From Hydrogenophilales bacterium (GTDB taxonomy: Bacteria; Pseudomonadota; Gammaproteobacteria; Burkholderiales; Thiobacillaceae): DNA of 64,000 nt. The stretch covers positions 62,001-126,000 of the forward strand of contig JADJYY010000011.1 in assembly GCA_016719465.1 (NCBI GenBank), read 5' to 3'. The stretch's first letter is position 1. Every line of letters starts with the position of its first letter. Shown here in pieces: positions 1 through 8,897 of this stretch. Below the pieces are notes generated by a model. The model saw only the letters and a program-made list of their open reading frames with translations, made no database searches and was not told where the DNA came from. The position numbers were made by a program, and so were the translations under genes.

Positions 1-669
1 CTCGAAGCCAAGCAGGACCACGCCCAGGCCCGAGGCCAGCAGGGCGATGAGGGCCACCGGCGCCCGGGGCAGGAAACGCCGGATCAGGATCAGCAGCATC
101 AGCGTGACCAGGCCCACCGCGAGGCTATGGCCGTGGGTCTCGCCGAGGCGCCTGACGATCTCGATCAGGGACGGGACGAAATCCCGGTTCACCATCGTGA
201 TGCCGAGCAGCTTGCCCAGTTGTCCGGCGATGATGCTGAAGGCGATGCCGTTGAGGAAGCCGATCAGGATCGGCCGGGCGAAGAAGTTCACGATGAAGCC
301 CATGCGGTTCATGCCGCCGATCACCATCAGCAGTCCCGCCATGATGGCCAGGGCGGCCGAGAGTTGCAGGTAGTGGGCGAGATTGCCCTGGGCCAGGGGC
401 AACAGCAAGGCGGCGATCATGGCGCAGGTGGCCGCGTCCGGCCCCAGGACCAGTTGCCGGGACGAGCCGAACAGGGCATAGACCAGCACCGGCAGCATGC
501 TGGCGTACAAACCGACTTCCGGCGGGAAGCCCGCCAGGTTGGCATAGGCGATCGCCGTGGGGACCTGGACCGCGGCGACCGAGAGGCCGGCGATGACATC
601 CCGCGACAACCACTCCCGGCGGTAAAGACGCAAGTCGCGAAGCAGCGGAATCCAGTCGCTCAGCATCAT
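1..669 (-). CDS. SulP/SLC26-family anion transporter, N-terminal part
   Basis: Inner-membrane transporter of the SulP family, which usually moves sulfate and sometimes bicarbonate or other anions; the substrate cannot be read here. Only about 223 N-terminal residues lie in the window, and the rest, including any STAS domain, is beyond the left edge. After a short polar N-terminus (WIPLLRDLRVYRREWLSRD) come hydrophobic helices with the conserved SulP start region (VAAVQVPTAIAYANLAG, then PPEVGLYASMLPVLVYALFG) and the GSSRQLVLGPDAAT motif typical of the family. Later helices (LAIMAGLLMVIGGMNRMGF, FFARPILIGFLNGIAFSI) also fit. Two ATG codons stand in tandem at 669 and 666. It is transcribed away from the small gene ending at 876. 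Confidence 0.85.
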   Translation of the reverse strand, partial: MMLSDWIPLLRDLRLYRREWLSRDVIAGLSVAAVQVPTAIAYANLAGFPPEVGLYASMLPVLVYALFGSSRQLVLGPDAATCAMIAALLLPLAQGNLAHYLQLSAALAIMAGLLMVIGGMNRMGFIVNFFARPILIGFLNGIAFSIIAGQLGKLLGITMVNRDFVPSLIEIVRRLGETHGHSLAVGLVTLMLLILIRRFLPRAPVALIALLASGLGVVLLGFE

Positions 670-875
670 TTCCTCTCTGCTCCCCACCTTCCGCATGGGC
701 GGACACCGCGGACACGTTGGCGCTTTCCGTCCCGGGGCTGAAGTCGCGAACCCGGCTGCCGGACTCCGCGCGCTCGGCGCGCGCGGCGCCGTCCGTCGCC
801 GGGGTGATGAGTCGGGGCGATGCATGCATCCGCGCGGGTGCCCGACGCTACCCGCTTCCTGAGACCCGCGGGCTC

Positions 876-1154
876 CTAGGCGCGTTTCTCGTTCGCCAGC
901 GCCTTCTCCGTGATTTCCTTGTACAACTGCATCATGCGGCCGGCCAGGTCCTGCCATTCGGGATGGGCGTGCAGCAGGGGAGCGATCTGCCCGGCGTCCC
1001 TCAGTACCTCCTGCAGGAACTTGATGTCCAGGTCACCGAGCGTCTCGCCGCGGTCGACACTGGCCTTGATCGCCAGGGCCCTGGGCAGGCGCTGCGTTTC
1101 GAGTCGTTCCGCCAGAACCTGGATCAGACCGGCGTCATTGCTGGGGTTGTTCAT
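876..1154 (-). CDS. small hypothetical protein downstream of ppk2
   Basis: A 92-residue soluble, mostly helical protein with no signal peptide or membrane segment. I do not recognise its family. The ATG at 1154 was preferred over one eight codons upstream because a purine-rich GGCGGGAAAA stretch precedes it and because the longer form would overlap the ppk2 stop. It lies 25 bases downstream of ppk2 on the same strand, so the two are probably cotranscribed from the promoter at 2083-2111. A role connected with polyphosphate is guilt by association only. Confidence 0.6.
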   Translation of the reverse strand: MNNPSNDAGLIQVLAERLETQRLPRALAIKASVDRGETLGDLDIKFLQEVLRDAGQIAPLLHAHPEWQDLAGRMMQLYKEITEKALANEKRA

Positions 1155-1179
1155 GGTGTTTTCCCGCCTTGGCTTCAAA

Positions 1180-2046
1180 TCAAAACTTTTCTTCGACGAA
1201 CTTGTACGGATAGTCGGGTTCCTTGTAGGACCCCGCCCTTTGCCGCTTGGGCAGCACCACCTTTTCGCGGGGGACCTCCTTGTAGGGGATCTGGCCGAGC
1301 AGGTGGCTGATGATGTTCAGGCGGGCGCGCTTCTTGTCGTCCGACCTGGCCACGAACCAGGGCGCGTAACCCAGGTCGGTGGCCGCGAACATGGCGTCCC
1401 GCGCCCGGGAGTAGTCGTACCAGCGGCTGTAGGACTTGAGATCCATGGGGGTGAGCTTCCAGATCTTGCGCCCATCGTCGATGCGCGACTTGAGCCGGCG
1501 CGTCTGCTCCTCGGGGCTGACTTCCAGCCAGTATTTGATGAGGAGGATGCCGTTCTCCACCATGGCTTTCTCGAACAGGGGCACACCCTGCAGAAATCTG
1601 TTCGCCTTATCTTCGGTGCAGAAACCCATCACCCGTTCGACGCCGGCGCGGTTGTACCAGCTGCGATCCCAGATCACCACCTCGCCGGCCGCCGGGAAGT
1701 GGGGCACATAACGTTGCATGTACATCTGGGTCTTCTCCCGGTCGCTGGGCGCCGGCAGGGCGACCACCCGGAACACGCGCGGGCTGACACGCTCGGTGAG
1801 CGCCTTGATGGTGCCGCCCTTGCCGGCGGTGTCGCGTCCCTCGAACACGACGCAGACCTTGAGGCCCTTGTGCACGATCCATTCCTGGAGCTTGACCAGT
1901 TCCACATGCAAGCGGGCGAGTTCCTTTTCGTAGTCCTTCTTCTTCAGCTTGCCCCTGGCTGCCTGATCCGGGGTGACGGCTTCAACTTCCTGGATATCCC
2001 GGGGGCTCTTGTCACCCCCCACTTTTTTCTTCGATTTGGTTTTCAT
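1180..2046 (-). CDS. ppk2: polyphosphate kinase 2 (PPK2), class I type
   Basis: Cytoplasmic PPK2-family enzyme that moves phosphate between polyphosphate and nucleotides (in this family commonly NDP + polyP to NTP); direction and nucleotide preference cannot be told from sequence. The 288-residue protein has a Lys-rich N-terminus, then Walker A GRDTAGKGG at residues 70-78, the Walker B/lid region WDRSWYNRAGVERVMGF from residue 126, and the C-terminal family motifs (KIWKLTPMDLKSYSRWYDYS, RLNIISHLL). A single-domain protein of this length is usual for class I PPK2. The start at 2046 has a strong GGAGGAG site five to six bases upstream; an in-frame 65-codon extension further upstream looks like noise. 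A good sigma-70 promoter lies just upstream. Confidence 0.93.
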   Translation of the reverse strand: MKTKSKKKVGGDKSPRDIQEVEAVTPDQAARGKLKKKDYEKELARLHVELVKLQEWIVHKGLKVCVVFEGRDTAGKGGTIKALTERVSPRVFRVVALPAPSDREKTQMYMQRYVPHFPAAGEVVIWDRSWYNRAGVERVMGFCTEDKANRFLQGVPLFEKAMVENGILLIKYWLEVSPEEQTRRLKSRIDDGRKIWKLTPMDLKSYSRWYDYSRARDAMFAATDLGYAPWFVARSDDKKRARLNIISHLLGQIPYKEVPREKVVLPKRQRAGSYKEPDYPYKFVEEKF

Positions 2047-2082
2047 GGTGTCACTCCTCCGAGATGATGAGCCTGAATGCGC

Positions 2083-2111
2083 TGTATATGTGCTTCCACA
2101 ATGCAAGTCAA
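2083..2111 (-). promoter_or_regulatory. sigma-70 type promoter for ppk2
   Basis: Read on the minus strand: -35 TTGACT (2111-2106), a 17-base spacer, then -10 TATACA (2088-2083). Both hexamers differ from consensus by one base and the spacing is ideal. The expected start of transcription is about 30 bases before the ppk2 ATG, leaving room for the GGAGGAG ribosome site. Inferred from sequence only. Confidence 0.6.
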
Positions 2112-2164
2112 CGAACCGCCGGGAGCCCCGGGAGTAGGCCGGCCCATGTCCCCAGGTCGTGGTC

Positions 2165-2674
2165 CTACTTGCAGTTGCCGCTGCAGCGGACCACCCGCTC
2201 GGCGCAGGTGATGGCATCGAACTGGTCGGCCAGGGCGGCATCGATATCGGTGCCCGCGTGGGGCATTTCGGCGTCGTTGCACTGGTATTGGGAGGTCACG
2301 TAGCTGTCCCCCGACACCCATTTCACGTCCGTGCAGTCCGGCTTGCCGATGCCGAAGCGCATGCCGACCTCATAGGTACCGCAGAGCAGCCCCCGGTGAC
2401 GGACCGATCCTTCGATATGCCACTCGCCGCCGCGCTTCAGCCAGGCCGTGTAGCCGCCGAAGCGGAAATCCTTGCGCTGGAGCTTGAAGCCTTCCGCCGC
2501 GACACCGGTGTGCTGGGCGACGGCCTGAGAGCGGCGCTCCACCGCCTTGGCCGGGGAGGAGAGGGAGGCCATCAGGGCCGCCGCCAGCACGGCTAGGGCG
2601 AGGGTTCCCCGCGATGAAGGTGACCGTATCTTGCTGTTCCTGCCGGGCGCTGCCGCGAGGGTCGCCATTCGCAT
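2165..2674 (-). CDS. secreted hypothetical protein
   Basis: A 169-residue protein with a long basic N-terminus (MRMATLAAAPGRNSK) and a hydrophobic stretch ending in SSPAKA, consistent with a signal peptide cleaved after AKA. The mature part has several cysteines (LCGTYE, KPDCTD, YQCND, ITCAER, RCSGNCK) that could form disulfides in the periplasm. Family not recognised. The start at 2674 was chosen because GGAGA sits six bases upstream; ATGs at 2680 and 2716 are in frame but less well placed. It is not obviously in an operon: ppk2 has its own promoter just past its 3' end. Confidence 0.65.
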   Translation of the reverse strand: MRMATLAAAPGRNSKIRSPSSRGTLALAVLAAALMASLSSPAKAVERRSQAVAQHTGVAAEGFKLQRKDFRFGGYTAWLKRGGEWHIEGSVRHRGLLCGTYEVGMRFGIGKPDCTDVKWVSGDSYVTSQYQCNDAEMPHAGTDIDAALADQFDAITCAERVVRCSGNCK

Positions 2675-2829
2675 ATGCATTCTCCATGGGCTGAAAAAAA
2701 CGGACATGAAACACATCGCCGGCGGGAATCGGCGAGCGTGATGCCTTGATGGTGTTTCATTATCGGGATCACGGGCAACCCGCGTCGTGAAAAATCACCG
2801 CCGACACCGCGCCTTCCGCCCGGCGCGGG

Positions 2830-2847
2830 CTGTCATAATTCCGACAC
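2830..2847 (+). promoter_or_regulatory. possible Pho box upstream of ppx
   Basis: CTGTCAT, a 4-base AT spacer (AATT), then CCGACAC. The first half is a perfect PhoB half-site; the second matches at four of seven positions. It lies about 37 bases before the exopolyphosphatase start, a sensible place for phosphate-starvation control of a polyphosphate gene. One half-site is weak, so this is a suggestion only. Confidence 0.3.
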
Positions 2848-2883
2848 GCCAAGCCGATATAAGAACCGATTTCAGTAGAAATC

Positions 2884-4383
2884 ATGCAGGAATATCCCAC
2901 TCTCGCCGCCGTCGATCTGGGCTCCAACAGTTTTCACCTGCAGGTGGGACGGGTGGAGGGCGACCAGCTCTACTACCTCGATGCCATCAAGGAATCGGTG
3001 CGCCTGGCCGGTGGCCTGACCGAGAACAAGCGCCTGGACGGTCCTTCCCAGCGCCGCGCCCTCAACTGTCTTTCCCGCTTCGGCGAGCGCCTGCGGGGCA
3101 TGCAGCCAGGCGCCGTGCGGGCGGTGGGCACTTCCGCCCTGAGGGTGGCCAGGAACTCGGCGGATTTCCTGGAAAAGGCGCGGGCGGCCCTGGGTTTCGA
3201 CATCGAAATCGTCGCCGGCCGGGAAGAGGCGCGGCTGATCTACCTGGGCGTGTCCCACAGCCTGCCCCTGACCCGGAAGCCCCAACTGGTGGTGGATATC
3301 GGCGGCGGCTCCACGGAATGCATCATCGGCGTCGGCTACGAGGCGCGGGAACGGGAGAGCCTGCGCATGGGCTGCGTGGTGTTCTCCAGGCAATTCTTCC
3401 CCGGTGGCCTGGTGGACAAGGCCGCCATGAAGGCGGCGGAGATCGCCGCCCGCATCGAGATCCGGACGGTGACGGCGGGCCAGTTCCAGGCGGGCGCCTG
3501 GGAAACGGCGGTGGGCTCCTCCGGCACCGCCAAGGCCCTGGGGGAGATCTGCCGCCAGAACGGTTTTTCCGACGGCGCCATCACCCTGGACGGGCTCAAG
3601 TGGCTGCGCGAGCGCCTGATCAAGGCCGGCGACGTCGATCACCTGAACATCCCCGGCCTCAAGGCCGACCGCAAGCCCGTGGTCACGGGCGGCCTGGGCA
3701 TCATGCTGGCCCTGTTCCTGGAACTGGGCATCGATACCATGGCCGCCGCCCAGGGCGCCATGCGGGAAGGCATTCTCTGGGATCTGCTGGGCCGGGTGCA
3801 CGACCGCGACATGCGCGATGTCACGGTCAACCAGTTCCAGCGCCGCTATCAGGTGGATACGCGCCAGGCCGTCAGGGTGGAGCGCCTGGCGGTGAGCCTG
3901 TTTGCGGCCCTGGAGGGGCATCTGGCCGAGGACCCGGGCGATGCCTTGCGGCGGCTGGCCTGGGCGGCCCGCCTGCACGAGGTCGGCATTTCCATTGCCC
4001 ATGCCGGCCTGCACAAGCATGGCGCCTACATCCTGGAGAACGCCGACATGCCCGGCTTTTCCCGCCGCGACCAGACCCGCCTGGCCGCCCTGGTGCGCGC
4101 TAGCCGGGGCGGGCTGGACAAGCTCATCCTCGGCCATGACGACCCCAACTGGCCCGAGATTCTTTGCCTGCGCCTGGCGGTCCTGTTCCATGCCAGTCGC
4201 GGCGATGCCCCCCTGCCGGATCTCCGGCTGGAATGCGACGGTGGCGCCTGCCGGCTGCGCCTGCCCGCCGCCTGGCTGAGGGCCAACCCCCTCACGCGGG
4301 CCATGCTGGACGAGGAACTGGGAGACTGGGCGCGGGTCGCGCCGACCACGCGGCTGGTGGGCATCGAGGCCCGGGACGAATGA
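2884..4383 (+). CDS. ppx: exopolyphosphatase (Ppx/GppA family)
   Basis: Hydrolyses terminal phosphates from polyphosphate; the family also includes pppGpp phosphohydrolase GppA, and the two cannot be fully separated by eye. The 499-residue protein starts with the sugar-kinase/Hsp70-like phosphate loop AAVDLGSNSFHLQVG, followed by VGTSALRVARN, GREEARLIYLG (with the conserved glutamate of the active site) and the second nucleotide-binding-like loop VVDIGGGSTECIIG. The C-terminal half has the HD-like helical domain (ARLHEVGISIAH, then HKHGAYILENADMPGFS). Length matches full-length E. coli-type PPX. The ppk2 and ppk1 genes are within 15 kb. The 3' end abuts the poly-G artefact region, but the stop codon lies before it. 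Confidence 0.93.
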   Translation: MQEYPTLAAVDLGSNSFHLQVGRVEGDQLYYLDAIKESVRLAGGLTENKRLDGPSQRRALNCLSRFGERLRGMQPGAVRAVGTSALRVARNSADFLEKARAALGFDIEIVAGREEARLIYLGVSHSLPLTRKPQLVVDIGGGSTECIIGVGYEARERESLRMGCVVFSRQFFPGGLVDKAAMKAAEIAARIEIRTVTAGQFQAGAWETAVGSSGTAKALGEICRQNGFSDGAITLDGLKWLRERLIKAGDVDHLNIPGLKADRKPVVTGGLGIMLALFLELGIDTMAAAQGAMREGILWDLLGRVHDRDMRDVTVNQFQRRYQVDTRQAVRVERLAVSLFAALEGHLAEDPGDALRRLAWAARLHEVGISIAHAGLHKHGAYILENADMPGFSRRDQTRLAALVRASRGGLDKLILGHDDPNWPEILCLRLAVLFHASRGDAPLPDLRLECDGGACRLRLPAAWLRANPLTRAMLDEELGDWARVAPTTRLVGIEARDE

Positions 4384-4410
4384 GCTTCCCCACGGCCGCC
4401 GGGGGGACAG

Positions 4411-4630
<220 letters not shown>

Positions 4631-4673
4631 CGGGGCCGGCGGCAAGATCGGCCAGTGGAGGGGGAGGGGGGCG

Positions 4674-7600
4674 ATGAATACGACCAGGCTCGCTGACATC
4701 ATGACCGTTCCGGCCCTTACCGTGGCGCCGGAGGCCCCGGTGTCGGCGGCCCTGGCCCTGCTGCGGCGGACGCGCGGCGGCGCCCTGGTGGTGGTGGATG
4801 GGGAGCGGCATCCCCTGGGCGTGTTCTGCCAGCGCGACGCGGCCCTGGCCACGTGCCGGCCGGATGGCGCGCGGGCGCCGTCCGTGGCCGAGATCATGAC
4901 CCGGCCGCCGTTGACCGCGTCGCCGGATCTGGGCGTGGCGCCGGCCTATCGCCTGATGGTGGAGGGCAAGGCGCGCCATCTGGTGGTCGTCGGCGCCGAT
5001 GGCCGCCTGGCCGGGATCGTCGGCGAGGGCGATTTCCTCCGCCACCTGGGCTTCCCTTACCGGGATCGGCCCGGCGCGGTCCCGCCGAGCGCCCCGCCGT
5101 CCGGGGGTGGCCCGGCCGGGACGGGCGCGGAGCCGGCACGGGGCGCCCATGCCCTCGGCGGGCCGGCGCGGGCCTGGCTGTTCGCCCTGCTGGCCGTGGC
5201 GCTGGTATTGGCCACCGAACAGGTCATCGAGCACTTCGCCCGCCAGCGCCTCCTGGCCCAGGAAAGGAACGCGGCGCTCGCCAGCCTGTCCGCGTTGCGC
5301 GCCCGCGTGGAGGGAGAGATCAACGCCAACCTGTTCCTGGTGCACGGGCTGTCCGCCGTCATCGCCGCCCGGCCGGATATCGACCAGGCGGGTTTCAGCG
5401 TCATCGCGCGCGCCCTGGTGGATGAACGCCATGCCCTGCGCAACATCGCCGGGGCGCCGGACATGGTGATCTCCCTGATGTATCCCCTGGCCGGCAACGA
5501 GGCGGCGATCGGCCTGGATTACCGCATCCATCCCGCCCAGCGGGAGGCCGCCCTGCGCGCCCGGGACAGCGGCAAGTCGGTGGTGGCCGGCCCCCTGCGC
5601 CTGCGCCAGGGCGGCATCGGCATCATTGTCCGGGAGCCGGTGTTTATCGATCCCCGCTGGCCCGGCGGCGAGCGGCGATTCTGGGGACTGGTGTCGGCCG
5701 TGATCGACGCGGAAACCCTGTACCGCAGGGCGGGCCTGCGCGATTTCGCCCCGGGAATGCGCCTGGCCCTGCGCGCCACCGAGGGCGCCGGTTCGCCGGG
5801 GCCGGTGTTCTTCGGCGACCAGGATGTCTTCGTCGACCAGCCGGTGACCACGGAGGTCATGCTGCCCGGGGGGGCCTGGCGCCTGGCCGCGGCCCCGGTC
5901 GGGGGCTGGGGCCGCGCCGACACGGGCATCGGCGTCATCCGCCTGCTGGGCTTGCTGGCCGCCCTGGTGGCCGGCGCCATGGCCTGGCGTCTGGCGCGGG
6001 GCGGCCAGGCGCTGGCCGAAACCGCGGCGCGTCTGCGCGCCTTGCTCGACACCATTCCCGATCTGGTCTGGCTGAAGAACCCCGACGGCGTGTACCTGGC
6101 CTGCAATCCCCGTTTCGAACAATTCCTCGGCGCCAGTGAGCCGCGCATCCTGGGCAAGACCGACCATGACTTCCTGCCGGACGATCTGGCGGATTTCTCC
6201 CGCGACAAGGACCGGGCCACCATCGCCGCCGGCGGTCCGCGCGTCGAGGAGGAATGGGTCGGCTTCGCCGGCGATGGCCACCGGGAACTGCTGGAAACCA
6301 TCAGGACGCCGGTGCGCGCTCCCGGCGGCGGCCTACTGGGCGTGCTGGGCATCGCCCGGGACATCACCGAGCGGGTCAGGGCGACGGCGGCCCTGGAAGC
6401 CCAGCGGCGGGAATCCAGCCTCCTGGGGGACCTGCTGGAGCGCTCCTCCCAGCCCATCGCGGTGGGGTTCCCGGATGGCAAATTCGAGCGCTGCAACCAG
6501 GCCTTCCTGAACCTGGTGGGCTACAGCCGGGTGGAATTGGACGTCATCGATTGGTTGCGCGACCTGACGCCGCCCCGCTGGCGGGAATCCGAGTCGCGGG
6601 CGCTGGAGGAACTGGGGCGCGCGCGCCGGCCGGTGCGCTACGAAAAGGAATATCTGCGCAAGGGCGGCGGCCTCGTGCCCGTCGAACTCCATGTGGACAT
6701 CGTGGCCGGGGCCTCGGGGGATCCGGAGCGCTACTTCGCCTTCGTCACCGACATCACCGGGCGCAAGCGGGCGGATGCCTCGCTGCGGGAAAGCGAGGCC
6801 CGATACCGCCATCTGTTCCTGCGCAACCCGGCCCCCATGCTGGTATACGAGCGCGGCAGCCTGCGCCTGCTGGCCGTGAACGAGGCCTTCGCCCAGCACT
6901 ATGGCTACAGCCTGGAGGAAGCCCTGTCCCTGCGTCTCACCGACCTCTATCCCGAGGGCGAGAAACAGGCCATCGCCGAGCTGGCCGCCCGCCTGTCAGG
7001 GCTGGCGTATGTCGGCGAATGGCACCATCTGAGGAAGGATGGCGGCCAGATCGTCATCGAGGCCCGTTCCCACGACCTGGAGTACGAGGGCCACCCCGCC
7101 CGCGCCGCGGTCATCACCGACATCACCAGCCGCAAGCGGGCCGAGAGGGCCCTGCGCGATCAGGAGGAGTTCTTCCGCCTGATCGCCGAGAACATGGGCG
7201 ACCTGGTGGCGGTGCTCGATCCGGAAGGCCGTCGCCTCTACAACAGCCCCTCCTATCGGGCGCTGTTCGGTGATCCGGAGGCCATGAAGGGCACGGATGC
7301 CTTCGCCGAGATCCATCCCGACGACCGGGATCGGGTGCGCCGGGCCTTCCGCGAAGCCGTGCGCGCCGGGATCGGCCAGCGGCTCGATTTCCGTTTCCTG
7401 GCGCCGGGCGGCGAGGTGCGCGAAATGGAGTCCCAGGGCGGCGTCATACGCGGCGTGGATGGCCGGGTGGAGCGGGTGGTGTTGGTATCCCGGGATATCA
7501 CCGAGCGCAAGCGCCTGGAGGACGAGATCCGCAAGCTCAACGTGGAACTGGAGGACCGGGTACGCCAGCGCACCGCGGAACTGGCCGCCGCCAACAAGGA

Positions 7601-8264
7601 ACTGGAGACCTTCACCTATTCCGTGTCCCACGATCTCAAGGCGCCGCTGCGCGGCATCGATGGCTACAGCCGGCTGCTGCTGGAGGACCACGGCGGGCGA
7701 CTGGACGAGGAGGGCCGCCTGTTCCTGAACAACGTGCGCCAGGGCGTGCACCAGATGAGCCAGCTCATCGAGGACTTGCTGGCCTACTCGCGCCTGGAGC
7801 GGCGCGGCCTGAACAGCCAGCTTCTCGACCTGTCGCGCCAGGTGGCCGGGCTGCTGGCCGAGCGGCGGGAGGATATCCAGGCCCGCGGCCTGGTGGTCGA
7901 CGCGGATCTGCGCGGGCTCGTCGTCCGCGCCGATCCGGACGGCCTGGCCATGGCGCTGCGCAATCTGATCGACAACGCCCTCAAGTTCACCCGCGACAGC
8001 CAGCCCCCGCTCCTGATAATCCGTGGAACCCCCAAGGGGAAATCCATTATTCTTGTGATAAGGGACAACGGAATCGGTTTCGACATGCGATACCACGATC
8101 GCATTTTCGAGATCTTCCAGCGTCTGCAACGCGCCGAGGATTACCCCGGCACGGGCATCGGACTGGCCATCGTGCGCAAGGCGATGGCGCGCATGGGGGG
8201 GAGGGTCTGGGCCAGGAGCGTGCCTGGTCGAGGCGCCACTTTTTATCTGGAGCTGCCGCGATGA
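4674..8264 (+). CDS. membrane hybrid-sensor histidine kinase: CBS pair, CHASE, four PAS, HisKA, HATPase
   Basis: A 1196-residue sensor kinase. Order of parts: two CBS motifs at about residues 5-120 (ADIMTVPALTVAPEAPV and AEIMTRPPLTASPDLGV starts), a Pro/Gly linker, membrane helix near 165-185, an extracytoplasmic CHASE-like domain at about 195-345, a second helix near 419-440, four PAS domains (about 447-570, 576-698, 703-822, 826-948), a short coiled coil, HisKA with phospho-acceptor His986 in SVSHDLKAPLRG, and HATPase_c with N box NLIDNALKFT and G boxes DNGIGF and GTGIGLAIV. The kinase core resembles bacteriophytochrome-like kinases that pair with Rcp1-type regulators. The ATG at 4674 has GGAGGGGGAGG upstream; extending the frame further left would run into the poly-G tract. 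The stop overlaps the next start (ATGA). Confidence 0.88.
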   Translation: MNTTRLADIMTVPALTVAPEAPVSAALALLRRTRGGALVVVDGERHPLGVFCQRDAALATCRPDGARAPSVAEIMTRPPLTASPDLGVAPAYRLMVEGKARHLVVVGADGRLAGIVGEGDFLRHLGFPYRDRPGAVPPSAPPSGGGPAGTGAEPARGAHALGGPARAWLFALLAVALVLATEQVIEHFARQRLLAQERNAALASLSALRARVEGEINANLFLVHGLSAVIAARPDIDQAGFSVIARALVDERHALRNIAGAPDMVISLMYPLAGNEAAIGLDYRIHPAQREAALRARDSGKSVVAGPLRLRQGGIGIIVREPVFIDPRWPGGERRFWGLVSAVIDAETLYRRAGLRDFAPGMRLALRATEGAGSPGPVFFGDQDVFVDQPVTTEVMLPGGAWRLAAAPVGGWGRADTGIGVIRLLGLLAALVAGAMAWRLARGGQALAETAARLRALLDTIPDLVWLKNPDGVYLACNPRFEQFLGASEPRILGKTDHDFLPDDLADFSRDKDRATIAAGGPRVEEEWVGFAGDGHRELLETIRTPVRAPGGGLLGVLGIARDITERVRATAALEAQRRESSLLGDLLERSSQPIAVGFPDGKFERCNQAFLNLVGYSRVELDVIDWLRDLTPPRWRESESRALEELGRARRPVRYEKEYLRKGGGLVPVELHVDIVAGASGDPERYFAFVTDITGRKRADASLRESEARYRHLFLRNPAPMLVYERGSLRLLAVNEAFAQHYGYSLEEALSLRLTDLYPEGEKQAIAELAARLSGLAYVGEWHHLRKDGGQIVIEARSHDLEYEGHPARAAVITDITSRKRAERALRDQEEFFRLIAENMGDLVAVLDPEGRRLYNSPSYRALFGDPEAMKGTDAFAEIHPDDRDRVRRAFREAVRAGIGQRLDFRFLAPGGEVREMESQGGVIRGVDGRVERVVLVSRDITERKRLEDEIRKLNVELEDRVRQRTAELAAANKELETFTYSVSHDLKAPLRGIDGYSRLLLEDHGGRLDEEGRLFLNNVRQGVHQMSQLIEDLLAYSRLERRGLNSQLLDLSRQVAGLLAERREDIQARGLVVDADLRGLVVRADPDGLAMALRNLIDNALKFTRDSQPPLLIIRGTPKGKSIILVIRDNGIGFDMRYHDRIFEIFQRLQRAEDYPGTGIGLAIVRKAMARMGGRVWARSVPGRGATFYLELPR

Positions 8265-8692
8265 GTTCGGACTGGAGCAAGCGACCGATCCTTCTGGTGG
8301 AAGATAACCCGGTGGACGTGGATCTCACCCTGCGCGCCTTCGCCCGGCGCAAGCTGATCAACCCCATCGAGGTGGCCCGGGATGGCCAGGAGGCGCTGGC
8401 GTGGATTCCCCGCTGGGAGGCGGGCGAGCCCGCGCCCCTGGTGATTCTGCTGGATCTGAAGCTGCCCCGGGTGGGGGGGCTGGAGGTGCTGCGTCGTCTG
8501 CGCGGCCACCCGGTGAGCCGGGACCTGCCGGTGGTGGTGCTGACCTCTTCCAGCGAGGACAAGGATGTGGAGATGGCCTACCAGTACCACGCCAATTCCT
8601 ACATCATCAAACCCGTGGACTTCGAGAAGTTCATGGAGGTCGCGGCCCAGATCGAGCTGTACTGGTGCCTGGTCAACCATCCGCCGAGATAG
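8261..8692 (+). CDS. single-domain response regulator (Rcp1-like)
   Basis: A 143-residue stand-alone receiver. Acidic pair in LLVEDNPVDVDL, phospho-acceptor Asp65 in LLDLKLP, Thr95 in VLTSSSED and Lys117 in YIIKPVD are all present, so it should be phosphorylatable. It ends with a helical tail and has no output domain. Its start overlaps the kinase stop by four bases (ATGA), so the two are translationally coupled and it is the probable direct partner of that kinase. The next gene, a REC-GGDEF-EAL protein, suggests the signal ends in c-di-GMP turnover. Family and pairing are confident; the target is inferred. Confidence 0.92.
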   Translation: MSSDWSKRPILLVEDNPVDVDLTLRAFARRKLINPIEVARDGQEALAWIPRWEAGEPAPLVILLDLKLPRVGGLEVLRRLRGHPVSRDLPVVVLTSSSEDKDVEMAYQYHANSYIIKPVDFEKFMEVAAQIELYWCLVNHPPR

Positions 8693-8710
8693 ACCATTCA
8701 CGGGATTCCC

Positions 8711-8764
8711 ATGTCATCGCGCATCCTTCAAGTCGCGGACATTCCGGTCGATGCGGAGGGGTGG
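8711..8764 (+). pseudogene. possible decayed receiver-domain start
   Basis: Within the 205-base gap between two receiver genes, the frame beginning MSSRILQVADIPVDAE resembles the first residues of the next gene (MRVLHVEDNPFDAD): 7 of 13 aligned positions are identical. After about 18 residues the similarity stops, and the remaining gap is Arg/Gly-rich with no receiver features. It may be a remnant of a duplicated receiver, or chance. A short match, so low confidence. Confidence 0.2.
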
Positions 8765-8897
8765 CGAACCGTTCGCCGGCGAAGAACCGGCGCGGGGGGG
8801 CAAACGTCGGATTGGCGGGAGGACCGCGGGCTGGGGGGCGTGGCGATATCCTTCCCCCTCGCTCGCGGTGGTGTGAGAAAAATAAGGAGGCGAGCCC

